Below are positions 29,901 through 38,653 of a DNA stretch of 64,000 nucleotides, piece after piece (the stretch's first letter is position 1; each line of letters opens with the position of its first letter). Location: assembly GCF_005222915.1 (NCBI RefSeq), contig NZ_STFX01000024.1, positions 200,777 through 264,776 of the forward strand. Direction: 5' to 3'. Source of the stretch: Rhizobium sp. FKL33. Lineage in GTDB: Bacteria > Pseudomonadota > Alphaproteobacteria > Rhizobiales > Rhizobiaceae. The translations under genes and the position numbers were made by a program. The notes under the pieces are model-generated. The model saw only the letters and a program-made list of their open reading frames with translations. It did no database searches and was not told where the DNA came from.

Positions 29901-30659
29901 TTAATGGCCCGGGTGAACCGCGTCGTTGAGATACATGCAGGTCAGAACCGCAAACACATAGGCCTGCAGGAAGGCGACCAGGAATTCGAGGCCCGTCAGA
30001 CCGATGGTCATCAGGAGCGGAAGGATGGCGCCAACGACGCCGATCGGGCCGAGCACGCCGAGCGAGAACACGAAGCCCGCGAAGACCTTCAGCGTGATGT
30101 GGCCCGCGAGAAGGTTGGCGAAAAGACGAACCGAAAGGCTGACCGGACGCGACAGGAACGAGACGATTTCGATCGTCGTCACCAGCGGCACAACGAGCGC
30201 AGGAACGCCCGACGGCACGAAGAGGCCAAAGAAGTGCAGACCATGCTTGTACAGACCGTAGAGCACGACGACCAGGATCACGAGCAGCGCAAGCGCAAAG
30301 GTGACGATGATCTGGCTGCCGACGGTGAAGAAGCCGGGCACCATGCCGAACAGGTTCGAGACGAGCACGAACAGAAAGAGCGAGAAGACGAAGGGGAAGA
30401 ACTTCATGCCTTCCTTGCCGGTCGAGTCCTTCAGCATCTTCGCCACAAACTCGTAGGCGAGTTCGGCGACCGACTGCAGGCGGCCCGGGACAATGGCGCG
30501 CGGGGCTGACGCCCAGACGAAGAACAGCGTCGCAACGACGACCGTCAGCACCATGAAGAGGGCGGAGTTGGTAAAGTGAAAGCCGGTGCCGCCCACATTT
30601 TCCCAGAGCGGGACAATATGGAACTGATGGATCGGATCTACCTTATCGCTGGTCGCCAC
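29901..30659 (-). CDS. atpB: ATP synthase F0 subunit a
   Basis: Proton-channel subunit, 252 residues, five to six membrane helices. The essential Arg lies in [14 protein letters not shown]. The start is GTG ([14 protein letters not shown]). The N-terminal HQFHIVPLW segment is typical for this subunit. Confidence 0.96.
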   Translation of the reverse strand: MATSDKVDPIHQFHIVPLWENVGGTGFHFTNSALFMVLTVVVATLFFVWASAPRAIVPGRLQSVAELAYEFVAKMLKDSTGKEGMKFFPFVFSLFLFVLVSNLFGMVPGFFTVGSQIIVTFALALLVILVVVLYGLYKHGLHFFGLFVPSGVPALVVPLVTTIEIVSFLSRPVSLSVRLFANLLAGHITLKVFAGFVFSLGVLGPIGVVGAILPLLMTIGLTGLEFLVAFLQAYVFAVLTCMYLNDAVHPGH

Positions 30660-30693
30660 GTTTGTTCTCTCTCGTTTTCACCGCGGCCGCGCC

Positions 30694-31056
30694 TTATGGC
30701 TTCGGCCCTTTGTTCTTGTTGCGGGTTTCCCCGATCCTGTCCACCGGGTGCGGCGATGTCACCACGCCCACCACTCTGAGGACATTGAGGATGCCCGCGC
30801 AAAATCCCAGGAGAAGAAAAATGATCAACCCCCACGGCTTGGTGGGCAGGGCCATATCCAAAAGATAGCCGAGCATCGCGCCGACGATCACGGCCGCAAT
30901 GAACTCCGAGGATATTTTCAGCGCCTGCGAATAACCTTTCCGGTCATTTTCGCTGGCGGCTCTCGCGACCTCCTCGGCCTCGCCTTTCGCCTGTCCCAAC
31001 TCCTTGCGGAGCTTGTTCATGCGCTCTTCCAGACTGTCCTGGCGATCGGTTTCCAT
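30694..31056 (-). CDS. atpI: ATP synthase assembly protein I
   Basis: 120 residues: an N-terminal coiled, charged stretch and two membrane helices (FIAAVIVGAMLGYLLDMAL and GLIIFLLLGFCAGILNVLRV). AtpI helps c-ring assembly and Mg handling in other bacteria. The frame is open to 31107, but the ATG at 31056 has AGGAGG five bases upstream. First gene of the F0 operon. Confidence 0.9.
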   Translation of the reverse strand: METDRQDSLEERMNKLRKELGQAKGEAEEVARAASENDRKGYSQALKISSEFIAAVIVGAMLGYLLDMALPTKPWGLIIFLLLGFCAGILNVLRVVGVVTSPHPVDRIGETRNKNKGPKP

Positions 31057-31160
31057 TCTCGCCTCCTCACGGACACGGGCCTTAACCCAGCATATCCGCT
31101 CGCGCAAGGCTGAAATTTGGCAATTTCCTACCCGGAGACCCCCGCCCTCAAGCCGCGTGC

Positions 31161-31189
31161 ACCATAGTTTCGACCTTTTTGGGAGTCAA
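31161..31189 (-). promoter_or_regulatory. putative sigma-70-type promoter of the atp operon
   Basis: Reading the minus strand: TTGACT (31189-31184), a 17-base spacer, then TATGGT (31166-31161), about 105 bases before the atpI ATG. Good match to the -35 and moderate match to the -10 consensus. The 31057-31301 interval otherwise shows no gene. Confidence 0.55.
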
Positions 31190-31301
31190 GGCGAGCGCCA
31201 GCTTCGCCTTCATCTATTTTTAACCGGTAATATCAAGGGCTTATATAGGCCTTAAAGGGTATTGGAAACTTTGCGCGCAATTGCCGCGCCCTCAAGCCCG
31301 C

Positions 31302-32471
31302 TCAGACCCAGCCGCCGCGATAGGTGCGGTAGAAAATGTGGAGACCGATGCGGTCGACCCGCTTCATGGTGCGGGCCCAGTTCGGGCGCACATAGACGGC
31401 GTGATAATGCGTCGAATCGCCGACTTCCTTCAAATAGATCTTTCCGGCGGTCACGGCGAGCGCCACTTCCTTGGCGGCGGCGAAACGGGATCGCGACCAG
31501 ATGATGTCGGGGATGCGGTCGCAGGCGAAGGAAAACTGGCATCGATTGCGCCAATCCTCATTCTGATAGACAACGCCGCAGATCGTGTTCGGGAAAGCCG
31601 GGTTGCGCACGCGGTTGAGCACCACCTGCGCCACGGCGGCCTGGCCTTTGAGCGGTTCGGTGATGGCTTCGAAATAGATGGCCTCGGCCAGGCACTTCTG
31701 TTCCTTTTCGCTGAACACGGATGCGGGCAGCACATTGCTCGCCCAGTCATGCGCCTGCTTGCCGGCATCCGGCACGAAACGGTCGCCCTGGGGTTTTGCG
31801 AGAATGGAATCGAAGGGCGACTGTTCGGCGTAATCGGGTTCCGGGTTGGCGTAAGCGGTGGCGAGGCTGTCGCCCTTTTCGTTGGTGATCAGGCTGGCCA
31901 GCATCGCGGGCACGCCGTAGTCCTGCGTCCGTGGCTTGATCTCATGGAAAGCCTGGGCGATCTGAATTTCCTTGCCCTTGATCGCAGGCTTCTGGAACAT
32001 CGTCACGCGCTCTTCGGTGAGTTCGGGAGCGAGAAGATGGGCCTGGCGATCGAGAATGCTGCCGGCGGTGAAACCCTGCGGGGGTCTGACGCGTTCCGAC
32101 GCAAGCACCCTGCCCTTCTTCAGGCTGCGGGTCACACGGTCCTCGTCCGGCGTCTCAGGCTCCTCGCGCTTGTCCGAGGACAAGGCGATCTTCTCTCCGC
32201 CGGGAAGAACCAGCCCGCGATTGGCGGGGTCGTAGCCGCTGCGGCCCGTGTCTTTGAAGACGATCTCGGCGCTCTGGATGGAGCCGGCGCCGATGGGGGC
32301 CATATAGCTGCGCCAGGCTGCTGCGCCTGCGGGCGCCGAGACGAGGCCCGTGACATCCGCTTCGGCGGCGATGGTGGGGAAGAAGAGCAGGCCGGCAAGC
32401 GCGAAGGCGCTGGGAGCCGCCCAATCGGACGAGATGCGCGGCCGGCGCGCGGCCAAGGAACGCTTCAACAC
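31302..32471 (-). CDS. SleB-type cell wall hydrolase
   Basis: 389 residues from a GTG start. Near the N terminus a hydrophobic helix (FALAGLLFFPTIAAEA) acts as signal peptide or anchor. The C-terminal 130 residues form the hydrolase_2/SleB domain: CLAEAIYFEAITEPLKGQAA with the catalytic Glu, VAQVVLNRVRN, FSFACDRIPD and HYHAVYVRPNW. Family knowledge: lytic transglycosylase-like cleavage of peptidoglycan; in non-sporing alphaproteobacteria it serves wall remodelling. The central region has no recognised domain. Confidence 0.88.
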   Translation of the reverse strand: MLKRSLAARRPRISSDWAAPSAFALAGLLFFPTIAAEADVTGLVSAPAGAAAWRSYMAPIGAGSIQSAEIVFKDTGRSGYDPANRGLVLPGGEKIALSSDKREEPETPDEDRVTRSLKKGRVLASERVRPPQGFTAGSILDRQAHLLAPELTEERVTMFQKPAIKGKEIQIAQAFHEIKPRTQDYGVPAMLASLITNEKGDSLATAYANPEPDYAEQSPFDSILAKPQGDRFVPDAGKQAHDWASNVLPASVFSEKEQKCLAEAIYFEAITEPLKGQAAVAQVVLNRVRNPAFPNTICGVVYQNEDWRNRCQFSFACDRIPDIIWSRSRFAAAKEVALAVTAGKIYLKEVGDSTHYHAVYVRPNWARTMKRVDRIGLHIFYRTYRGGWV

Positions 32472-32590
32472 GTGAACGCTACTCCACAGGAACTGGAAAT
32501 CATTGGCCAGACAATGCGCTATTAACCTTGATGTTTGGTTAATCCCGGGATTTGTGGCCTTTGCGAGGCGTTAGAAAACGCTAAAACGTA

Positions 32591-32615
32591 AACGGGCGGC
32601 CCATGGCCGCCCGTT
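32591..32615 (-). terminator. terminator hairpin downstream of kup
   Basis: Perfect 11-bp stem AACGGGCGGCC (32591-32601) / GGCCGCCCGTT (32605-32615) with a 3-base loop. On the minus strand it is followed by TTACGTTTT-like sequence, an interrupted T-tract, 30 bases past the kup stop. Confidence 0.7.
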
Positions 32616-32646
32616 CCGAAGTTTGCGCTGAAAGCCGCCCGTTCGG

Positions 32647-34557
32647 CTAGACGGTCACATGCGCGCCCAGTTCCACGACGCGATTGGCCGGCAGCCGGAA
32701 ATAATCCGAAGGATCGGTCGCAGCGCTGGCAAGGGCGATGAACAGCCGATCCTGCCAGGACGGCATGCCGGAATTGGCGTCGGGGATCAGTTTTCGGCGG
32801 CCGAGATAGAAGGAGGTCGACATGATGTCGAACTTCAAGCCGGTTTTCCTGAGATGAGCGAGCGCCTGAGAGACGTTCTGCGTCTCCTGGAAGCCGAAAC
32901 TCAGTTCCAGAAGCTGAAAATGTTCGGAGATCCGCTCGATTCGCCCACGCTCCTCGATCGGCACGCGGGGACGGTTCTGCGTCTTGATCGTCAGAATGAT
33001 GTTCTGGCTGTGCAGCACGTGATTGTGCTTGAGATTGTGCAACAGCGCCGCCGGCGTCGAGGTCGGGTCCGAGGTCAGGAAGATCGCGGTGCCCGGCACC
33101 TCGATCGGCCCGTGCTCGCTTTTCTTCTCGAGCGACTTCACGAAGGTGCCGAGCGGGATATGCGTTCGCCGTGTCTTCTCGAACAGGATCTTGGTGCCGC
33201 GTCGCCAGGTCCACATGATCACCACGAAGCAGGCCGCAATCAGCACCGGCACATAGCCGCCGTGGTGAAGCTTGGTGAGGTTCGAGCCGAGGAAGATCGA
33301 TTCGATGAACAGCAACGGCGCAATGACGACGATCGCCTGCAAGCGCGACCATTTCCAGAAGCTGCGCACGAAATTGTAGAGCAGGATGGTGGACACCACC
33401 ATGTCGCCGGTGACAGCGATGCCATAGGCGACCGCGAGCGATTCCGACGATTTGAACATCAACACCAGCGCCATGACGCCGAACATCAGGATGGTGTTGA
33501 CCGCCGGCAGGTAGATCTGCCCCGTATTGGTGTCGGAGGTGTGATAGATCTCCATGCGCGGCAGGAAGCCGAGATGGATCGCCTGGCGTGACAGCGAAAA
33601 GGCGCCGGTGATCACGGCCTGGCTGGCGATGATCGTGGCGACCGTGGCGAGAATGACGGCCGGCAGACGCAGGAATTCCGGGAACATCAGGAAGAACGGA
33701 TCGGACAGCCCTTCCGGATGCTGCAGAACATAAGCCCCCTGGCCGAGATAATTGAGCGTGAGCGCCGGAAAGATCAGGCCGAACCAGGCGAGACGGATCG
33801 GCGCGCGCCCGAAATGGCCGAGGTCGGCATAGAGCGCCTCCGCGCCGGTGACGGCGAGAAACACCGAGCCGAGCACGATGAAGCCCACCATGCCGCTATT
33901 GGTGAGAAACCAGACGCCGTAATAGGGGTTGAAAGCGGCGAAAATGCTGAGGTCGTCGAAAATGTGGTAGACGCCGATGCCGCCGAGGGTGAGGAACCAG
34001 AAGGCGGTGATCGGCCCGAAAAAGGCCGAGACGGCGCCGGTGCCGCGCGACTGAACCGCAAACAGCAGGATCAGGATCACCACCGAAATCGGCACGACAT
34101 AGGGGTTCAGCGCCGGCGTGACGAACTTCAGACCTTCGACGGCCGACAGAACCGATAGCGCCGGCGTGATCATCGCGTCGCCGAGAAACAGGGCGGCGCC
34201 GACGATGCCGATCAGGAACAGGATTCCGGCGCGACGCTCCGACACCGCCTTGGTGACGAGCGACAGCAGCGACAGGGTTCCGCCTTCGCCGTCATTGTCC
34301 GCCTTCAACAGAAAAACGACATATTTCAACGTGACGATGATCGTCAGCGCCCAGATGAACAGCGAGATCAGGCCGATGATTTCGATACGGTCGACGCCGT
34401 CATGGGAAACGGGGCGCAGCGATTCGCGGAAAGCGTAGAGCGGCGAGGTGCCGATATCGCCATAGACGACGCCGACGGAACCGAGAGCCAACGTGAGAAG
34501 CTTCTTGCGGGACATAGGGCCGGAATGGCCGCCCGAATGCAGTTGTGTGTCCGACAT
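32647..34557 (-). CDS. kup: KUP-family potassium uptake protein
   Basis: 636 residues. Low-affinity K+/H+ symporter of the inner membrane with about 12 helices and a cytoplasmic C-terminal domain of some 180 residues. Seen: [20 protein letters not shown], the [11 protein letters not shown] loop and [17 protein letters not shown], all diagnostic. Fourteen bases separate it from the upstream corA gene, so the two cation transporters probably form an operon. Confidence 0.96.
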   Translation of the reverse strand: MSDTQLHSGGHSGPMSRKKLLTLALGSVGVVYGDIGTSPLYAFRESLRPVSHDGVDRIEIIGLISLFIWALTIIVTLKYVVFLLKADNDGEGGTLSLLSLVTKAVSERRAGILFLIGIVGAALFLGDAMITPALSVLSAVEGLKFVTPALNPYVVPISVVILILLFAVQSRGTGAVSAFFGPITAFWFLTLGGIGVYHIFDDLSIFAAFNPYYGVWFLTNSGMVGFIVLGSVFLAVTGAEALYADLGHFGRAPIRLAWFGLIFPALTLNYLGQGAYVLQHPEGLSDPFFLMFPEFLRLPAVILATVATIIASQAVITGAFSLSRQAIHLGFLPRMEIYHTSDTNTGQIYLPAVNTILMFGVMALVLMFKSSESLAVAYGIAVTGDMVVSTILLYNFVRSFWKWSRLQAIVVIAPLLFIESIFLGSNLTKLHHGGYVPVLIAACFVVIMWTWRRGTKILFEKTRRTHIPLGTFVKSLEKKSEHGPIEVPGTAIFLTSDPTSTPAALLHNLKHNHVLHSQNIILTIKTQNRPRVPIEERGRIERISEHFQLLELSFGFQETQNVSQALAHLRKTGLKFDIMSTSFYLGRRKLIPDANSGMPSWQDRLFIALASAATDPSDYFRLPANRVVELGAHVTV

Positions 34558-34571
34558 TGTCAGTTACAGGC

Positions 34572-35552
34572 TCAGAGCCAGCCTTTCCAACGAAAGAAGA
34601 AGAACGGGATGACGGCCGAGACGATCATCATGATGATCGCGGCGGGATATCCCCATGTCCATTCGAGTTCGGGCATGAAACGAAAATTCATGCCATAGAT
34701 GGAGGCGACCAGCGTCGGCGGCAGCAGCACCACCGAGGCGATCGAGAATATCTTGATGATGGCGTTCTGCTCGACATTGATGAGCCCCAACGAGGCGTCG
34801 AGCAGAAAGGTGATGTTCGACGAAATAAACGCAGCGTGTTCCGACAGCGTCTGCAGGTCATGCGTGACGGTCAGGCAGATCGCCTTGGCTTCCGCATCCG
34901 ATTGAACGACCGGCGAACTCGTCAGAAACGTCATGAGCCGCGACAGAGAGGCCATGCTGTCGCGCGCTTTCGAGATCAGTCGGTGGTGATGGCCGATCGA
35001 CGACAGAAGATTTTCCAGAAACCGCGGCGGGCGCCGCTTCACCGGCTCGTTTCCGTCGCCGAAGATGGCGAGCAACAGCGCCTCGCCCTTCATCTCGGCC
35101 TTTTCGAGGATCTCCGCGGTCCGATCGGAGATCGTCTCCATCAACTTGACCAGCATGACATGCGGCGCGCAAGGACCATTGGACTGCCGGCCCAAGGCCG
35201 CCGCATAGAGCTTGAAGGATTTCGGCTCGTCGTAACGCACGGTCACCAGATGCCGGTCGGTCAGCACGAAGGCGATGTCCGCCAGTTTCGGCGTCGCCGT
35301 CTCCGCATGACAGAGCAGCGAAGCCGTCATGTAGTGGGCCCTGCCCTCGGTGTAGAGACGGCTCGACGGCTCGATGTCGCGCAGGTCTTCGCGGGTCGGC
35401 ACTTCGATGCCGGTCAAAGACTGGGCGTAGTGATCCTCTTCGCGCGTCGGATGGGCGAGATCGAGCCACACGACATCGTCTGGAAGAGTCTGCAATTGCT
35501 GATCCACCGGCAGCATCATCGACTCACCGTTTGAACGGTAAGCAATGATCAT
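34572..35552 (-). CDS. corA: CorA-family Mg2+/Co2+ transporter
   Basis: 326 residues: a large cytoplasmic N-terminal domain and two C-terminal membrane helices. The selectivity motif GMN is at residues 287-289 (SIYGMNFRFMPE). ATG at 35552 chosen over an open extension to 35633. It precedes kup. No M-box riboswitch is visible upstream. Confidence 0.93.
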   Translation of the reverse strand: MIIAYRSNGESMMLPVDQQLQTLPDDVVWLDLAHPTREEDHYAQSLTGIEVPTREDLRDIEPSSRLYTEGRAHYMTASLLCHAETATPKLADIAFVLTDRHLVTVRYDEPKSFKLYAAALGRQSNGPCAPHVMLVKLMETISDRTAEILEKAEMKGEALLLAIFGDGNEPVKRRPPRFLENLLSSIGHHHRLISKARDSMASLSRLMTFLTSSPVVQSDAEAKAICLTVTHDLQTLSEHAAFISSNITFLLDASLGLINVEQNAIIKIFSIASVVLLPPTLVASIYGMNFRFMPELEWTWGYPAAIIMMIVSAVIPFFFFRWKGWL

Positions 35553-35766
35553 GAGCAAAAAGCTCCGGACATGGTCATTCCGCGCCCCGATGGCATTGGT
35601 CGCATTCGCCCCGCGCGCCTGCGAAATGGTCAAATCTCGTCACGCGGATAGACCCCGCCGACGTCAGCGAGGTTGGTATCGCGCAAATCGCGCCCGTAAT
35701 CAAGACATAACGGACGCATGCCTCCGCGCGGGAGCGCAGGCGTCCAGTTTCAGGTCAGCCGGGGCC

Positions 35767-36909
35767 TCACTCGAACACGATGGCCGGCGCTGCGCGGGCA
35801 AGCGGTTCATTACTGAACAGCTTTTCGGCGAGACGCGCCGCGATCTCGCGATAGACCCGGGCATGCGGTCCATCGGGCGCGGAGACGACGACGGGCGCGC
35901 CGGCGTCGGACTGTTCGCGGATCGTGAGAGCGAGGGGCACTTCGCCCAGGAAAGGCGCGCCGATTTTCTCCGCCTCCGCGCGGGCGCCGCCATGACCGAA
36001 GATGTCATGCGAGGTTCCGCAATTGGGGCAGATGAAATGGCTCATGTTTTCCACGAGGCCGAGCAAGGGCACTTCGACCTTCTTGAACATATTGATCGCC
36101 TTGCGGGCGTCGAGAAGCGCGAGATCCTGGGGCGTGGAAACGATCACCGCACCTGAAAGAGGCGCTTGTTGGGCGAGCGTGAGCTGGACATCGCCGGTGC
36201 CGGGCGGCATGTCGATGACCAGCACGTCGAGATCGCCCCATGCGACTTCCCGCAGCATCTGGAGGAGCGCCGACTGGATCATCGGCCCGCGCCAGATCAT
36301 CGCCACCTCTTCATCGACGAGGAACCCCATGGACATGGACTTGAGTCCATAATTCTCCATGGGCTTGATCAGCCGACCATCGATCTGCTGCGGACGGCCC
36401 GAAATGCCGAGCAGCCGCGGCACCGAGGGACCGTAGATGTCGGCGTCGAGAATGCCGACTTTATATCCCAGCGCCTGAAGGCCGAGCGCGATGTTGACCG
36501 AGGTCGTGGATTTGCCGACGCCGCCCTTGCCCGAGGCCACGGCGATCATGGTCTTGACGCCGGGGATCGTCTGCTTGGGCGCTGCGCCGCGCGGCGGATG
36601 GGGATGGGCATGTCCCTGCGCCGGAGCAGCCTGAGGGCGGGGCGGCGGAGATCCCGCCTTCTTGTCGGCGGTCAGCGCAGCGAAAGCGCCCTTCATGCCG
36701 GGCATCTCCTTGACGACGCGCTCGGCGGCGAGACGCAGGGGTTCGAGATCCTTGGCCTTGTCGGACGGCACCGTGATCGAGAAATAGGCCTTGCCATCCG
36801 AGATGAACACTTCCGACACCATGCCGAGATCGACGATGTTGCCGGTCATATCTGGCCCGCGCACGGTCTTCAGTCGTTCCAGGACATCTTTGCTCGTCAC
36901 ATCGCTCAT
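35767..36909 (-). CDS. apbC: Mrp/NBP35-family Fe-S cluster carrier ATPase
   Basis: 380 residues. An N-terminal DUF59/MIP18-like domain (DVLERLKTVRGPDMTGNIVD...), a Pro/His-rich linker, and a P-loop ATPase domain with ASGKGGVGKSTTSVNIALGL, IDMPPGTGDVQLTLAQQ and the cluster-binding CxxC in ICPNCGTSHD. Binds and delivers 4Fe-4S clusters. The frame is open to 37359, but the ATG at 36909 starts the DUF59 domain and has GAGAGGG upstream. A strong hairpin sits right over this site (separate entry). Confidence 0.95.
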   Translation of the reverse strand: MSDVTSKDVLERLKTVRGPDMTGNIVDLGMVSEVFISDGKAYFSITVPSDKAKDLEPLRLAAERVVKEMPGMKGAFAALTADKKAGSPPPRPQAAPAQGHAHPHPPRGAAPKQTIPGVKTMIAVASGKGGVGKSTTSVNIALGLQALGYKVGILDADIYGPSVPRLLGISGRPQQIDGRLIKPMENYGLKSMSMGFLVDEEVAMIWRGPMIQSALLQMLREVAWGDLDVLVIDMPPGTGDVQLTLAQQAPLSGAVIVSTPQDLALLDARKAINMFKKVEVPLLGLVENMSHFICPNCGTSHDIFGHGGARAEAEKIGAPFLGEVPLALTIREQSDAGAPVVVSAPDGPHARVYREIAARLAEKLFSNEPLARAAPAIVFE

Positions 36910-36910
36910 C

Positions 36911-36936
36911 ACAGGCCCTCTCTCGGTATGGCCTGT
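36911..36936 (-). promoter_or_regulatory. hairpin covering the apbC ribosome-binding site
   Basis: ACAGGCC (36911-36917) and GGCCTGT (36930-36936) form a perfect 7-bp stem with a 12-base loop. On the minus strand the loop and stem base hold GAGAGGG, the ribosome-binding site of apbC, immediately before its ATG. It could limit translation initiation (inference). Confidence 0.5.
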
Positions 36937-37014
36937 AGATAGTGGAAGGCGCCGGGCGCGCCAACCCGGCGGCCAAGACAAATTTCGCGTTCGTGACTGG
37001 ACCTCAAACAAGTT

Positions 37015-37096
37015 CCGCCTTCCATGCCGGCGTCGCAGATTGCGGCGGCATGGAAGGCGGCTTGCCTTCGTGCATCCTGTTTTCGGATGCTTTTTT
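37015..37096 (+). ncRNA. candidate small RNA with terminator (plus strand)
   Basis: Two consecutive hairpins. The first is a perfect 15-bp inverted repeat, CCGCCTTCCATGCCG (37015-37029) and its complement (37046-37060), with a 16-base loop. The second, GCATCC (37072-37077) / GGATGC (37085-37090), is directly followed by six T (37091-37096), the form of a Rho-independent terminator. No protein gene on the plus strand precedes it. The 5' end and promoter are not identifiable by eye. Confidence 0.45.
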
Positions 37097-37133
37097 GAGT
37101 CCCCTCCGGACCTGCCAGTGAGGATGCACGAAG
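37066..37133. repeat. 13-nt inverted repeat overlapping the terminator
   Basis: CTTCGTGCATCCT (37066-37078) is repeated as AGGATGCACGAAG at 37121-37133, an exact inverted repeat with a 42-base spacer. Its left arm shares bases with the terminator stem at 37072-37077, so the two pairings exclude each other. Confidence 0.7.
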
Positions 37134-37254
37134 CATGCCAGACAAAAATCAGGCCGGGACCGCGCAGATCCACCGCAAGCAAGTCCACGAGGGCGGCGCC
37201 AGCGCCTCTGAAAGAGCAAATCTGCATCAGTTGAGAGGAAAAAATAGGCGCCGG

Positions 37255-37375
37255 AAAAAGAACCCGCCCGGCAGGGCTCTGGCGGGTTACTCCACATGGC
37301 GTCCCAGGAAGGGCCTGGGAGGGGTATCGCCATGAAACCGTGCTCATGCGTCGCATCACCCTTCAATGCGACGCG
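37255..37375 (-). ncRNA. candidate trans-acting small RNA (three hairpins, terminator)
   Basis: Read on the minus strand: hairpin 1, GCGTCGCAT / ATGCGACGC (37374-37348), 9 bp; hairpin 2, CATGGCG / CGCCATG (37334-37295) enclosing CCCAGG / CCTGGG, with an unpaired ATACCCCT strand and a CCCTT loop; hairpin 3, AACCCGCC / GGCGGGTT (37288-37261), followed by CTTTTT. The CCCUCC-like unpaired stretch is complementary to ribosome-binding sites, as in Hfq-dependent alphaproteobacterial RNAs. The shape reminds me of the suhB/mmgR family, but I cannot confirm that. The 5' end is a guess. Confidence 0.55.
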
Positions 37376-37495
37376 ACGATCCACCGCGCATATTCTCATT
37401 GTGAAATTAAACTGCAGCTTGCGCGGCGTCATCACCCAAATGGGGTATAAAATCACGCTTCGCGAATAGGATCAGGTCAAACCGGGAAAGAAGCG

Positions 37496-38233
37496 TCAGG
37501 AAATGATGCCCATTCGGAGCGCCTTGGCGACGGCCTGGGTCCGGTTGACGGTGTCAAGCTTCTTGGTCGCACGGTTCAGATAGTGATTGACCGTATGTTC
37601 CGACAGGTTGAGGATGTTGGAGATTTCAAGGCTCGTCTTGCCGGCGGCCGTCCAGGTAAGACAATCGATCTCGCGCTGGGTCAGATCCTCACCACCCTTG
37701 CGATCCTTGCGCGCCAATTGATAGAGGCGATCAAACACGCAGGTGGAAATCATATGGAGCTGCAGCATTTCCTGATTCGTAAAGGCTTCGCGCTCGCCGG
37801 AATAGCCGATTGCACCGCGGTCGCCGCCAGCGTCGCAGACCGGGAAATAAGCGCCGCGGATCAATCCATACTCTTCGAACAGCTTTATGGCGCGCTCGGA
37901 CTTGCCATCGCGCCGCTGATGATTGATGGCGTGAACGTCGTAGGAGAACGGCACCGTCGAAGTCTTGATGTGATTGAGCGCAGGGCTATCCGCCAGAAGG
38001 CCTTCGGCGTCGTATTTTGCGATCAGTTCGGATGGCCAGCTGGTGATCACCGAAGCTGACTGCAAAGCGACGGCTGTCGAGGACGGCACCCGCAGCACCA
38101 TAAAGGCGCGCGCGCCGAACATCTCAGTTGTCTTCTTTAGAAATCGAAGAATATCGAACTGCGTGGACAGTCCAGCCAACTCCAGAATCAGAGCTTCGTG
38201 GTTCACCGGCTTTGCTGTCTGTCGATCAAGCAT
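37496..38233 (-). CDS. LuxR-family regulator with autoinducer-binding domain (solo)
   Basis: 245 residues. An N-terminal autoinducer-binding-like domain (about 20-170; contains ITSWPSELIAKYDAEGLLAD SP, the region of the ligand-binding Trp, Tyr and Asp) and a C-terminal LuxR helix-turn-helix (about 180-245; LTQREIDCLTWTAAGKTSLE). No luxI-type synthase is in the window, so it is a solo receptor; resemblance is to VjbR/BlxR-like proteins. The residue equivalent to the usual binding-pocket Trp85 appears replaced within VPFSYDV. Divergent from the galactose operon across an AT-rich interval. Confidence 0.85.
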   Translation of the reverse strand: MLDRQTAKPVNHEALILELAGLSTQFDILRFLKKTTEMFGARAFMVLRVPSSTAVALQSASVITSWPSELIAKYDAEGLLADSPALNHIKTSTVPFSYDVHAINHQRRDGKSERAIKLFEEYGLIRGAYFPVCDAGGDRGAIGYSGEREAFTNQEMLQLHMISTCVFDRLYQLARKDRKGGEDLTQREIDCLTWTAAGKTSLEISNILNLSEHTVNHYLNRATKKLDTVNRTQAVAKALRMGIIS

Positions 38234-38653
38234 GTTTCAGTCTGTCACATCGTTCTCAGGCAAGGGCGTCATATGCCCTATGCTCAGCCGGATATGTTTC
38301 GATTAGCTGTTCCGTCGCGGCAAAACTGCTCTTTCGTCCACGGCAAGATCATAACATGGCCTGTCAGACCTTCCATGATTCGCTGCGCAATCGTTTACAT
38401 AACAGATAATAACTTCGACCAACCAAAAAAAGAACAGTCGTCGGCTTTTTGCCATGGTTGGAAAATTGGCGAGGAATAGGAAAGTCGCTTCTCTAGTTCA
38501 GAAACCCAATGTCCATCCTTGCGACTCTCCTTAAGTATGATTTTTACAGGAAGGGGTTTTCCCTTGGTCACATAGGGAATATACCACAGCGCAAAAGCCC
38601 AAGCCCCCCCGAGTGAATGGTGCTCGAAGCTGAGAATGAGGAGAGGTAGAACC
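38234..38653. other. AT-rich divergent regulatory interval
   Basis: About 420 bases with no supportable gene, noticeably richer in A/T than its surroundings. It holds the promoters of the LuxR solo (left) and the sugar-acid operon (right). Inside lies a dyad, CCAACCA (38419-38425) / TGGTTGG (38455-38461), enclosing AAAAAG / CTTTTT (38427-38432, 38445-38450), and a shorter one, AAGGG / CCCTT, near 38551-38565. Either could be an operator. Confidence 0.5.

Noticed and set aside
37240..37380. tmRNA or RNase P RNA
   Set aside because: No CCA-ending acceptor, TTCGA loop or tag reading frame for tmRNA, and none of the RNase P conserved blocks.
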